DNA from: Marinobacterium marinum
GTDB taxonomy: Bacteria; Pseudomonadota; Gammaproteobacteria; Pseudomonadales; Balneatricaceae
Direction of reading: 5' to 3'
NCBI RefSeq assembly: GCF_013868415.1
Contig: NZ_JACEMT010000038.1
Location: 1 to 64,000 of the forward strand
Length of the DNA: 64,000 bases
The notes beneath the pieces were generated by a model, which did no database searches, was not told the DNA's origin, and saw nothing but the letters and a program-made list of their open reading frames with translations. The translations under genes were made by a program, and so were the position numbers. Shown here piece by piece: positions 39,757 through 48,691 of this stretch. Positions within the stretch are counted from its first letter, which is position 1. Every line of letters begins with the position of its first letter.

Positions 39757-40450
39757 GTCATACCTCAACCGTGAAAAGCCGATTATTGAGGCTCAAGATG
39801 TCGCAAAAAGTTTCCGGACACAAGCCGGTCATGTCGATCTCTTTCGTCATCTGAACCTGAGCATCCTGCCGGGCGAGAGTCTGGCGATTATCGGCCGCTC
39901 CGGTGCCGGCAAATCGACCCTGCTCAGTCTGCTGGCGGGATTGGACTCTCCCGGCCAGGGACGTATCCTGTTTGCCGGCCAGCCCTTGGACGAACTGGAC
40001 GACAATGCCCGCGCAGCCCTGCGCCTGGAACAGATCAGTTTCATCTTCCAATCATTTCATCTGCTGCCGGAACTGAACGCTCTGGACAACGTGCGCCTGC
40101 CGCTGGAAATACAGGGGCGTAGCGACGCCGATGATCAGGCTCGCCACTGGCTGGAGCAAGTCGGGCTGGGAGCACGTTTTGACCACTATCCCGCTCAACT
40201 CTCGGGTGGCGAGCAGCAGCGCGTTGCCATTGCTCGTGCGTTTGCCACCCAGCCCAAAGTGCTGTTCGCGGATGAACCGACCGGCAACCTTGATGACGAC
40301 ACCGGCCACCACATCATCGATCAGCTGTTCCACCTGAATGCCAGTGCCGGTACAACACTGATTCTGATCACCCACGACATCGACCTGGCGAACCGCTGCC
40401 AGCGTCGCCTGCATCTGCACAACGGCCAACTGGAGGAAAGCCGATCATGA
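39755..40450 (+). CDS. ybbA: ABC transporter ATP-binding protein, YbbA type
   Basis: ATPase partner of the FtsX-like permease that follows. The 231-residue protein has Walker [10 protein letters not shown] near residue 50, signature [15 protein letters not shown] near 150 and Walker [14 protein letters not shown]. MacB/LolD family. The ATG at 39755 has AGGGAT upstream. Overlaps the permease by 4 bp (ATGA). The substrate of the YbbAP pair is not settled; a link to lipid or acyl export with TesA is often suggested from context. Confidence 0.93.
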   Translation: MSYLNREKPIIEAQDVAKSFRTQAGHVDLFRHLNLSILPGESLAIIGRSGAGKSTLLSLLAGLDSPGQGRILFAGQPLDELDDNARAALRLEQISFIFQSFHLLPELNALDNVRLPLEIQGRSDADDQARHWLEQVGLGARFDHYPAQLSGGEQQRVAIARAFATQPKVLFADEPTGNLDDDTGHHIIDQLFHLNASAGTTLILITHDIDLANRCQRRLHLHNGQLEESRS

Positions 40451-42909
40451 ATCTGTTGCCCCGCCTGGCCGGTCGCCAGCTGCTGACCCAGTTACGCACA
40501 ACCGAATGGCGCGCCCTGCTGCTGGCCAGCTGGGTCGCCATCGCACTCACGACCCTGTTGTCCGTATTGGGTGATCGACTCGAACAAGGGCTGCTGCGCG
40601 ACAGTGCCGCCCTGCTCGGTGCCGATCTGGTCTTGAGCAGCAGCCGCCCCCTGACGGCTGAGCGTCTACAGGGTCTGCCACTGGCATCCATTCAGCACAC
40701 CTCGGTCATCCAGTTTCCCAGTATGGTGGGGCAAGGCGACGACCTGATGCTGGTCTCGGTACGGGCACTGCAGGCTCCCTACCCTCTGCGTGGCGAGCTG
40801 GTCACCGAGCCCCCAGGAAACGGGGTACCCGCACCGGGTGAGGTCTGGGTCGAACCCAGAGTGATGACACAGCTACAGCTGCAATCGGGCGCACAGCTGG
40901 ACTTCGGCTACCAGCCTCTCAAGGTCACGCGCGAACTGCTGGCCTCCCCCGACCGGGGCTCAGGCTTTCGCAGTTTCAGCCCGCACATTCTGATCAATGC
41001 TGCCGACCTGGAGGCCAGCGGAGTTCTGGCACCCGGAAGCCGGGCCAATTACCGCCTGTTGTTTGCCGGTCCGCCCGACGCCATTCTCGCCCTCGACAAC
41101 GCGCTGCGTCCGACACTGGACAGTCATGAGCGCCTGCACGCCCTGAGCACCGATCAGCCCCTGACCGGCAACGTACTGGGCAACGCACTGAACTACCTCA
41201 AGCTCAGCGCCCTGATCGCACTGCTGCTGTCCGCCATGACCATTGCCCTGTCATTGCGCCGCTTCACCCTCAGCCAGCATACCCGCAGCGCCCTGCTACT
41301 CAATCTGGGCCTGAAGCCAGGCCAGCTGATACGTGTCTACCTGTATCAGCTCCTCTTCGCCTGGGCTCTGACCGCCGCTCTGGGTGTCCTGACCGGCTAC
41401 CTGCTGGAGCTGGCCGTTTACCAGTGGCTGGCCGAACTGCTGCCACAGGCCCTGCCTTCGGCACGCGGACTCCTCTGGTTCAGCGGTGCAGGACTGGGGC
41501 TGGCACTGCTGGTGTTGCTGGGCCTCCCCCCCATTCTGCAACTGGCCCGGATTCCGGTCGCCCATCTGCTGCGTGGCGACACACCGCCGCGCGACCGAAC
41601 CGCCTTGCTGTTGCAGGGCATTTCGCTGCTGTTGCTGGCCGCCACGCTACTCGCATTTCTGGAGGCACCCTTGGCCGCACTGGGACTGCTACTCTTTTTG
41701 CTGCTGGGTGGCGCCCTGTTCGGCTGGCTCGCCCAGACGGGCCTGTCCCTGTTGGCCCAGCCCCTGGCGCGCAGGCTGCTGCTGGGACGATTGTTACTGA
41801 TGCGTCTGCGTCAGCAACGCCAGTGGCATCGTCTACAGGCGGCCGTCGTCGTCATGCTGTTAACCCTGCTCAGTGTCACCTGGGTCAGCCGCGCCGATCT
41901 GATGCAGCAGTGGCAGGCACAGTTTCCAGCCGACACCCCCAACTATTTTCTGATCAATATCCAGCCCTGGCAAAAGGCTGGAGTCGACAGTTTTTTCGCC
42001 GAGCGCCAACTGAACACCGAGCTCTATCCCATGATTCGCGGACGTCTGACCCGACTGAACGACGCACCGATCAAGCCGCAACTGACCACCGCTCAACAGA
42101 ATCACAATACCCTCAGGCGCGAACTCAACCTGAGCTGGCGCGCAGAGCAGCCGGCTCATAACCCACTGGTCGCCGGCGACTGGTGGCAATCCGGTGATAC
42201 CGGCGCCATTTCCATCGAACAGGACATGGCCGACGAACTGGGTCTGAAACTGGGTGACCGGTTGGGGTTCGATGTCGGCGGTACTCAGGTGGAAGGCGAA
42301 ATCCGCAATATCCGTTCGGTCGTCTGGACCTCCTTCCGACCCAACTTTTACATCATCTTCAACCCGGAAGCGCTGCAAAACGCACCCTCGACCTGGATCA
42401 CCAGCTTTCATCTGGCCCCAGAAGAACGCGCCACCAGCCGTGAATTGCTGGAGCAGTTTCCGTCCCTGACGCTGATCGACATTGACCAACTGCTGACCCA
42501 ACTGGCAGGGTGGCTGCAGCACCTGGGCGATAGTTCGGCCCTGATTCTGAGCCTGAGCCTGATCTGCGGCCTGCTGCTGCTGAGCGTCACCCTGTTGCAG
42601 GCGCTGGAGCAACGCCGTTTCGAAAGTGCCCTTTTGCAGACACTGGGCGTCACCGCCAGACAGGCACAACAGCTTGATCTGCTTGAATTTTTACTGCTGG
42701 GATTCGTCTGCGGACTGCTGGCCAGTGCGGGAGCCGAAGGCATTCTGGCCATGCTGCATCAATGGCTACTGCAGATGGAACCCCGTCTGCACCTGCAGCT
42801 ATGGGGCAGCTTGCCGCTGCTGGCCGCACTGATGTTTGTGCTGATCGGCAGCCTGATTCGCCGCCCGCTGCCACTGTCGCAATGCTACCGCCTGCTGCGC
42901 TCGGGCTAA
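40447..42909 (+). CDS. ybbP: FtsX-family ABC permease, YbbP type
   Basis: An 820-residue inner-membrane protein with about ten helices: one near the N-terminus (ALLLASWVAIALTTLLSVLG), a large periplasmic domain, a first FtsX domain near residues 250-380, a hydrophobic central bundle, a second periplasmic domain (about 490-680) and a C-terminal FtsX domain. This doubled layout is that of YbbP. Works with the ATPase upstream. No frameshift seen. Confidence 0.93.
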   Translation: MNLLPRLAGRQLLTQLRTTEWRALLLASWVAIALTTLLSVLGDRLEQGLLRDSAALLGADLVLSSSRPLTAERLQGLPLASIQHTSVIQFPSMVGQGDDLMLVSVRALQAPYPLRGELVTEPPGNGVPAPGEVWVEPRVMTQLQLQSGAQLDFGYQPLKVTRELLASPDRGSGFRSFSPHILINAADLEASGVLAPGSRANYRLLFAGPPDAILALDNALRPTLDSHERLHALSTDQPLTGNVLGNALNYLKLSALIALLLSAMTIALSLRRFTLSQHTRSALLLNLGLKPGQLIRVYLYQLLFAWALTAALGVLTGYLLELAVYQWLAELLPQALPSARGLLWFSGAGLGLALLVLLGLPPILQLARIPVAHLLRGDTPPRDRTALLLQGISLLLLAATLLAFLEAPLAALGLLLFLLLGGALFGWLAQTGLSLLAQPLARRLLLGRLLLMRLRQQRQWHRLQAAVVVMLLTLLSVTWVSRADLMQQWQAQFPADTPNYFLINIQPWQKAGVDSFFAERQLNTELYPMIRGRLTRLNDAPIKPQLTTAQQNHNTLRRELNLSWRAEQPAHNPLVAGDWWQSGDTGAISIEQDMADELGLKLGDRLGFDVGGTQVEGEIRNIRSVVWTSFRPNFYIIFNPEALQNAPSTWITSFHLAPEERATSRELLEQFPSLTLIDIDQLLTQLAGWLQHLGDSSALILSLSLICGLLLLSVTLLQALEQRRFESALLQTLGVTARQAQQLDLLEFLLLGFVCGLLASAGAEGILAMLHQWLLQMEPRLHLQLWGSLPLLAALMFVLIGSLIRRPLPLSQCYRLLRSG

Positions 42910-43040
42910 GCCCGCGGCGGCATTGTCATTAAACCTTACAAAAACAATGCCAATACCTGGCTATAAAAGCGCCAGCGTATTGGCTATAATCGGCTGTCTT
43001 GATACTGATCAACAAATAAACAGTTATGTGAGGTTAGACA

Positions 43041-43166
43041 ATGGCACATCATGACGAAAACTTCCGTGATCCCGCCGGTTTCGGTTGGTTTTTCATCAAC
43101 ATTTTGGCAATGCTGTGGGTCACCATGCCGGTGAGCATCGCACTGACCAAAATCGTGCAATGGTAA
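43041..43166 (+). CDS. 41-residue membrane peptide
   Basis: ATG 43041 to TAA 43166, with GTGAGG 8 nt upstream. The product starts MAHHDENFRDPAGFGWFF and ends SIALTKIVQW: a polar N-terminus with two His, then one hydrophobic helix (about residues 15-36) rich in Phe, Trp and Met. It lies 24 bp before the MerR gene, and a TATAAT at 42985-42990 lies 50 bp before it, so the two are probably transcribed together. Not recognised; a role linked to the metal regulator is only a guess. Confidence 0.6.
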   Translation: MAHHDENFRDPAGFGWFFINILAMLWVTMPVSIALTKIVQW

Positions 43167-43190
43167 GCCTCTACCATTAAGGTGGCAGCA

Positions 43191-43634
43191 ATGGGCACTC
43201 TCAAGATTGGTGAACTTGCCCGCCACTCGGGCCTCAGCGTCGAGACACTACGCTACTACGAACGCCGGGGCCTGATCCCTCCGCCCGACCGCCTGCCTTC
43301 CGGCTACCGCGTTTTCCCCCACAGCACATTGAAACGTCTGGCCTTTATCAAGCGCTGCAAAAGTCTGGGCTTTACGCTGGACGAGACGCTGGAACTGATG
43401 CAACTGCAGCTCCACCCGGAACAGGAATCCGTTGCGGTCAAACAGCGGGTGGATGAGCGCATCAACGAGATCGAACAGAGAATCAACGACCTGCAGCGTA
43501 TTCAGCAGGCCCTGAGGGGACTGTCGGCACTCTGTGATGGCAAGGGCGCTACTGCCGACTGCCCAATCCTCGCCTTTCTTGAACGGGAAGAGCCTGCCGA
43601 CACATCCGCCGCGACTCCCCCGGAACCGCTCTAG
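43191..43634 (+). CDS. MerR-family metal-type transcriptional regulator
   Basis: A 147-residue regulator with the MerR winged helix (KIGELARHSGLSVETLRYYERRGLIPPPDR), a dimerisation helix, and a C-terminal cysteine pair in CDGKGATADCPIL that resembles the Zn/Cd/Hg-binding loop of ZntR and CadR. It likely activates a metal-efflux gene by twisting a promoter with a long spacer, but no efflux gene lies beside it. AAGGTGG precedes the ATG at 43191. Ends 3 bp from the rpiA stop, tail to tail. Confidence 0.88.
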   Translation: MGTLKIGELARHSGLSVETLRYYERRGLIPPPDRLPSGYRVFPHSTLKRLAFIKRCKSLGFTLDETLELMQLQLHPEQESVAVKQRVDERINEIEQRINDLQRIQQALRGLSALCDGKGATADCPILAFLEREEPADTSAATPPEPL

Positions 43635-43637
43635 ACC

Positions 43638-44312
43638 TCAGGCCGAACGGATGGTTTGTACCCCTTCCTGCGTACCCATCAGAATAATATCCGCACCACG
43701 ACGGGCAAACAGACCATTGGTGACAACTCCGACGATGTTGTTGATCTGCACTTCCAGTGCCTTGGGATCAAGAATGTCCAGATCATGCAGGTCCAGAATC
43801 ACGTTGCCGTTATCGGTGACCACCCCGTCACGGTACACCGGCTGGCCACCCAGCGCTGCCAGCTGACGACCTACATGTGAACGCGCCATCGGGATCACCT
43901 CCACCGGCAGCGGGAAGGTGCCCAGCAGGTCCACCTGTTTGGACTGATCAACGATGCAAACAAACTCTCTGGCAACCGCAGCCACGATCTTTTCACGGGT
44001 CAACGCACCGCCGCCGCCCTTGATCAGGTTCAGATGACGATCAAATTCATCGGCCCCGTCAATATAGAACTCCATCTCGCTGACCGCATTCAGGTCGAAG
44101 ACTTCAATACCATGTCCGCGCAGACGCTCGGCCGTGGCATCCGAACTGGCCACCGCCCCGGCAAAATCGTTCTTGATCGTCGCCAGCGCATCGATAAAAC
44201 AGTTCGCGGTCGAGCCGGTTCCCACGCCGATGATGCTGTCATCTTTCAGGCGCCCCTTGATATGGTCGACGGCTGCCTGCGCGACCGCCTGTTTCATCTC
44301 GTCTTGTGTCAT
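43638..44312 (-). CDS. rpiA: Ribose-5-phosphate isomerase A
   Basis: Interconverts ribose-5-phosphate and ribulose-5-phosphate. The 224-residue protein has [15 protein letters not shown], the catalytic region [24 protein letters not shown] and [14 protein letters not shown]. Start taken as the ATG at 44312 ([10 protein letters not shown]) by match to E. coli; an ATG at 44324 would add four residues. Confidence 0.96.
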   Translation of the reverse strand: MTQDEMKQAVAQAAVDHIKGRLKDDSIIGVGTGSTANCFIDALATIKNDFAGAVASSDATAERLRGHGIEVFDLNAVSEMEFYIDGADEFDRHLNLIKGGGGALTREKIVAAVAREFVCIVDQSKQVDLLGTFPLPVEVIPMARSHVGRQLAALGGQPVYRDGVVTDNGNVILDLHDLDILDPKALEVQINNIVGVVTNGLFARRGADIILMGTQEGVQTIRSA

Positions 44313-44469
44313 GGTTGTATCCATTGCTGATTCAAACTGAACATCAATTATACGCAACCCGCCGTTGCCCTTGTAGACGCTGAACGGTAGAGCCGATACC
44401 ATTTGGCCATACTTTGCTCACCTGGGCCCTGCTCAAAGCACGCCCTACCGGGATACAGATACCTGCCTT

Positions 44470-45987
44470 ATGCCACATCGATATATCAAGAAAATACTCG
44501 AAGCGCGGGTCTATGACGCCGCCATCGAAACGCCACTGGACGAAGCCCGTGGCCTGTCCGAACGCCTGGGCAACCGGGTCCTGCTCAAGCGCGAAGATGA
44601 ACAGCCCGTTTATTCATTCAAGCTGCGCGGTGCCTACAACCGAATGGCGCAACTGACCGACGAGGAAAAGGCCCGCGGTGTGATTACCGCCTCGGCCGGC
44701 AACCATGCTCAAGGGGTCGCGATGGCCGCACGCCTGCTGGGCGTGAAATCCACAATCGTGATGCCCAAAACCACTCCCGATGTAAAGGTCAACAACGTCA
44801 AACGCCTGGGCGGCAAGGCCGTGCTGATCGGCGATGCTTTCGATGATGCCCGCAGGCACTCCGAAAAGCTGATGGACGAAAAAGGGCTGGTCTACATCCA
44901 CCCCTATGACGACCCGGATGTTATTGCCGGACAGGGTACCATTGCCATGGAGATCCTGCGGCAGGAAAGCGGCCCCATTGATGCCATTTTTGTTCCGGTC
45001 GGCGGCGGCGGTCTGATCGCCGGTGTGGCCGCTTACGTCAAATACCTGCGCCCGGAAACGCGCATTATTGCTGTTGAGTCCGCCGAATCGGCCTGCCTGG
45101 CTCTGGCGATGGAAAAGGGCCACCGGGCCGTGCTGGATCAAGTCGGTATCTTTGCCGACGGCGTTGCCGTGGCTCAGATCGGCGAGAATACCTGGGAGAT
45201 CTGCAAGGACCATGTCGACGAGGTGATCACGGTCTCAACTGACGAGATCTGTGCCGCCATCAAGGATATTTTCGATGATACCCGCTCAGTAACCGAACCC
45301 GCTGGCGCACTGGCGGTGGCCGGTCTGAAGAAATACGTGGCTCGCGAGGGCGCACGCGACGAGACGCTGATCGCCATCGATTCCGGTGCCAACGTCAACT
45401 TCGACCGTCTGCGTCATATTGCCGAACGCTCCGAGCTGGGCGAACAGCGCGAAGCCATCATTGCCGCCCGCATCCCGGAACGCCCCGGCAGCTTCAAGAC
45501 CTTCTGCAAGGTCCTGGGCAAACGCAACATTACCGAATTCAATTACCGTTACAGCCATGACGAACAGGCGATCGTCTTTGCCGGCGTTCAGATTCGTCCC
45601 AACAACGACGGTCGTGAGGAACTGCTCGCCGAGCTGCACGAGCACCTGGATGCCGTCGTTGACTTGACCGATGACGAAACCGCCAAGCTCCATGTGCGCT
45701 ACATGGTCGGGGGACATGCACCGGCCAGCCTGGATAACGAAGTGGTCTACCGTTTTGAATTCCCTGAACGTCCAGGCGCCCTGATGAAGTTCCTCAGCAA
45801 GCTGGGCGGACGCTGGAACATTTCCATGTTCCATTACCGTAACCATGGCGCAGCCTATGGCCGTGTTCTGGTCGGCATGCAGGTCCCGCCGGCCGAACGG
45901 GATCAGGTGATCCGCTTCCTGGACGAGATCGGCTACACTTTCTACGATGAAACCGATAACCCGGCATACAAGCTGTTCCTCGGTTAA
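44470..45987 (+). CDS. ilvA: Threonine ammonia-lyase, biosynthetic
   Basis: PLP-dependent deamination of threonine to 2-oxobutyrate, first step to isoleucine. The 505-residue protein has the PLP lysine in YSFKLRGAYN near 55, the phosphate loop VGGGGLIAGVA near 180, and two C-terminal ACT-like domains (about 325-410 and 420-500) for isoleucine/valine control. The two-domain tail marks the biosynthetic, allosteric form. Divergent from rpiA, an arrangement also known in other gammaproteobacteria. Its stop shares TTAA with the stop of the next gene. Confidence 0.96.
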   Translation: MPHRYIKKILEARVYDAAIETPLDEARGLSERLGNRVLLKREDEQPVYSFKLRGAYNRMAQLTDEEKARGVITASAGNHAQGVAMAARLLGVKSTIVMPKTTPDVKVNNVKRLGGKAVLIGDAFDDARRHSEKLMDEKGLVYIHPYDDPDVIAGQGTIAMEILRQESGPIDAIFVPVGGGGLIAGVAAYVKYLRPETRIIAVESAESACLALAMEKGHRAVLDQVGIFADGVAVAQIGENTWEICKDHVDEVITVSTDEICAAIKDIFDDTRSVTEPAGALAVAGLKKYVAREGARDETLIAIDSGANVNFDRLRHIAERSELGEQREAIIAARIPERPGSFKTFCKVLGKRNITEFNYRYSHDEQAIVFAGVQIRPNNDGREELLAELHEHLDAVVDLTDDETAKLHVRYMVGGHAPASLDNEVVYRFEFPERPGALMKFLSKLGGRWNISMFHYRNHGAAYGRVLVGMQVPPAERDQVIRFLDEIGYTFYDETDNPAYKLFLG

Positions 45988-46532
45988 ACCGGTCCTGCCC
46001 TCTCTGCTCCGGCAGAGGGGGTAGCCTGTTGGCATGGCGTTTCCGGCGAGTAAGCAAAATCGGCACGGGTAAAGGCCTGCCAGGTAAACAGAGCCAGAGA
46101 CACCAGCCCCCAGCTCAACCCCAGCACGACCCCCGCATCGACAATGCCCCGCCAGGGTTGCTCCAGCAGCCGTACCAGCAGTATCAGCCCGACGATTCCG
46201 CCCGTCAGACAATAGGTTACGATCCGACGCCGCTTCTCGGCATGAAAGAACCCCATGCAGAAGACCGGGGCCAGTAACGCACGCAACGGAGTGACATTAT
46301 GCCGAAGGTAACGAATACGAGCGGCGACACGGGGCGAGAAGTTCTGTTGAAAGCCTCGATATCCTTCCGCAAATCCCATGAATACCAGGCACACACACAG
46401 CGCCAGCCAGTGATGCCAGCCAAAGGTATCCAGCGGCATCTCCAGTGCCACGCCGCTCAGACGATAGATGGCACTGGAAAACAGCAGGCAAATGCCGATA
46501 AAGCCCCAGACTGCTGCAAATACTCCGAGCAT
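45984..46532 (-). CDS. Four-helix inner-membrane protein, unknown function
   Basis: A 182-residue protein not recognised as a named family. Hydrophobic helices lie at about residues 3-21, 39-55, 105-125 and 133-152. A conserved-looking cytoplasmic loop between helices 2 and 3 is basic and aromatic (FAEGYRGFQQNFSPRVAARIRYLRHN), followed by FHAEKRRR. The C-terminal 25 residues are polar. Monocistronic. Confidence 0.7.
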   Translation of the reverse strand: MLGVFAAVWGFIGICLLFSSAIYRLSGVALEMPLDTFGWHHWLALCVCLVFMGFAEGYRGFQQNFSPRVAARIRYLRHNVTPLRALLAPVFCMGFFHAEKRRRIVTYCLTGGIVGLILLVRLLEQPWRGIVDAGVVLGLSWGLVSLALFTWQAFTRADFAYSPETPCQQATPSAGAERAGPV

Positions 46533-46591
46533 GTCGACTCTCCGTCGGGTTAAACGAAAGGGTCGACATTATAGCGCCAACCGCGGCGCAT

Positions 46592-46620
46592 AAAAAAACC
46601 GCCGCCCCGAGGCAGCGGTT
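46592..46620 (-). terminator. Terminator of the dctPQM operon
   Basis: Minus strand AACCGCTGCC and GGGCGGCGGTT stem followed by TTTTTT, 28 bp past the dctM stop. Confidence 0.88.
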
Positions 46621-46647
46621 ATGCCACTGTGTTGGCACCTGATTCTG

Positions 46648-48045
46648 TCAGTAGCCCTTCATTTCATCGATCAGTTCCGGCAGGAACAGAGAGATCTGCG
46701 GCACATAGGTAATCAGCATCAGGAAAAACAGCAGCAGTCCCAGCCAGGGCAGGCAGGCCTTGATGACCCACACCATGTTGCGCCCGGTGATACCGGCGGT
46801 CACGAACAGGTTCAGGCCAACGGGCGGCGTCAGCATGCCGATCTCCATGTTCACCACCATGATAATGCCCAGATGGATGGGATCGATCCCCAGCTGTACC
46901 GCAATCGGGAACAGGATAGGCGCCATGATCAGCAAAATGGCTGACGGCTCCATGAAATTGCCGGCCAGCAACAGCAGGATATTGACCACTATCAGGAATC
47001 CCCAGGCCGGCAGCCCCCACTCGATAATCACTTCGGCAATCTGATGCGGGATGCGTTCGGTCGTCAGCACATGGGCGAACAGCATGGCATTGGCAATGAT
47101 GAACAGCAGCATCATCGATACCTTGGACGCATCCACAAAAACCTTGCGCACTTCCGGGTGCGAGAATGAACGCGGCAACGCCAGCAGCATCTGCACGCCA
47201 TTACGCAACACTGCGCCGGCCATCGGCTCATCCGCCTTGCGCCAGGCCACACCTTGCATCGGACCGATATCACGATAGCCCATCACCGCAATCACATAAG
47301 CGTAGACCGCCGCGACCGCCGCCGCCTCGGTTGGCGAAGCAATACCGCCATAAATGGACCCCAGCACGATCACGATCAACATCAGCCCACCCATGGCAAT
47401 CCCCCCGGAACGGAGCAACTGGCCAAAACCGGGGAAGGGCTGCGACGGCAGCTTTTTGATCCGTGCCGCAATATAGATGGCAACCATCAGCAACAGCCCC
47501 ATCATCAAACCGGGAACAAAGCCGGCCATGAACATGCGCGATGCTGATACCTCGGTCGCTGCAGCATAGACCAGCATCACGATCGACGGCGGAATCAGAA
47601 TGCCGAGCGTACCCGCATTGGCAATCACACCGGCGGCAAAGGATTCCGGATAGCCCGAGCGCACCATGCCGGCAATCACGATGGTGCCGATGGCCGCAAC
47701 AGTGGCAGGCGAAGAGCCGGAAACCGCGGCAAACAGCATACAGGCCATGACCGATGCCATCGCCAGTCCCCCGCGCACATGGCCGATGGCGTCAATGGCA
47801 AAATTGATCAGCCGCTTGGCAACCCCACCGGTCGACAGGAACGCCGATGACAGAATGAAGAACGGGATTGCCAGCAGCGTGTAATGTTCGGATGTGGCCT
47901 CGAACAGCTTCAGCGCCACCGACGCCAGTGAATCATTGGAAAACAGCAGAATCGTCACCATGCTGGACAGGCCCAGCGCAACGGCGATCGGCATCCCCAT
48001 CAGCATGCAGCCGAAGAGAAGAATAAACAGTACGGCGATGGTCAT
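46648..48045 (-). CDS. dctM: TRAP C4-dicarboxylate transporter, large permease
   Basis: Membrane subunit that couples sodium gradient to uptake of succinate, malate or fumarate delivered by DctP. The 465-residue protein has about 11-12 helices, with the family blocks GGVAKRLINFAIDAIGHVRGGL, GTLGILIPPSIVMLVYA and ITPPVGLN-like MLTPPVGLNLFVTAG. A hydrophilic stretch at residues about 258-306 makes it some 35-40 residues longer than the usual 427. Overlaps dctQ by 4 bp. Confidence 0.95.
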   Translation of the reverse strand: MTIAVLFILLFGCMLMGMPIAVALGLSSMVTILLFSNDSLASVALKLFEATSEHYTLLAIPFFILSSAFLSTGGVAKRLINFAIDAIGHVRGGLAMASVMACMLFAAVSGSSPATVAAIGTIVIAGMVRSGYPESFAAGVIANAGTLGILIPPSIVMLVYAAATEVSASRMFMAGFVPGLMMGLLLMVAIYIAARIKKLPSQPFPGFGQLLRSGGIAMGGLMLIVIVLGSIYGGIASPTEAAAVAAVYAYVIAVMGYRDIGPMQGVAWRKADEPMAGAVLRNGVQMLLALPRSFSHPEVRKVFVDASKVSMMLLFIIANAMLFAHVLTTERIPHQIAEVIIEWGLPAWGFLIVVNILLLLAGNFMEPSAILLIMAPILFPIAVQLGIDPIHLGIIMVVNMEIGMLTPPVGLNLFVTAGITGRNMVWVIKACLPWLGLLLFFLMLITYVPQISLFLPELIDEMKGY

Positions 48046-48596
48046 TTGCTTTCCTCCCCGTTGGCCTTTTTCAGCTCACGGGCAATTTCCATGCTCTCTT
48101 CAGCCTCGTCGGAAAAATGAAACCCTTCCGCCTCCCCCCTGAGCACCTTCCAGCCCAGTTGTAAAAAGCGGATCAGCAACAGTCCAAAGCCGATCACCAG
48201 AATACTCATGACCGTCCACTTGGGAATGGGCACATCTTCCAGTTCAATACCGATCATTTTCATCTTCGCCAGGTACACCCAGGAGCCGTAAATGAACAGA
48301 CCACAGTAGAATAGGCACAACAGGATCGCCAGCAACGTCACGCCACGCTGCAGGCCGGACGGCAACTGTTTAACAAAGACATCGACGCCGATATGAGCAC
48401 CGACCTTGACGCCATAGGAAGCACCAAACAGAACAAACCAGGACGACAGCAGCAGCGTCACCTCTTGCGCCCAGTGAATTCCGGCGTTAAAGCCGAAACG
48501 GGCAATCACTTCGACGAACACCAACAGCGTCATTGCCAGCAGCAACAAGGACAGTATCGCCTCTTCGACATGAGTGATCAGATTACGTACAGACAT
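48042..48596 (-). CDS. dctQ: TRAP C4-dicarboxylate transporter, small permease
   Basis: Four-helix membrane subunit. The 184-residue protein has the DctQ pattern FVEVIARFGFNAGIHWAQEVTLLL near residue 30 and GAHIGVDVFVKQLP near 75. The ATG at 48596 has GGGGAAATGCT upstream; the longer frame to 48659 is rejected. Lies 95 bp after dctP and overlaps dctM, so all three form one operon. Confidence 0.93.
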   Translation of the reverse strand: MSVRNLITHVEEAILSLLLLAMTLLVFVEVIARFGFNAGIHWAQEVTLLLSSWFVLFGASYGVKVGAHIGVDVFVKQLPSGLQRGVTLLAILLCLFYCGLFIYGSWVYLAKMKMIGIELEDVPIPKWTVMSILVIGFGLLLIRFLQLGWKVLRGEAEGFHFSDEAEESMEIARELKKANGEESK

Positions 48597-48691
48597 AGCA
48601 TTTCCCCAATCTCCGGCCGGTCCGCCACCGGGCGTCCGGCCGCAGGGGGAGCCCAGCACTCCCCCCCCGATGGATCACGAGCGGAACAGGA

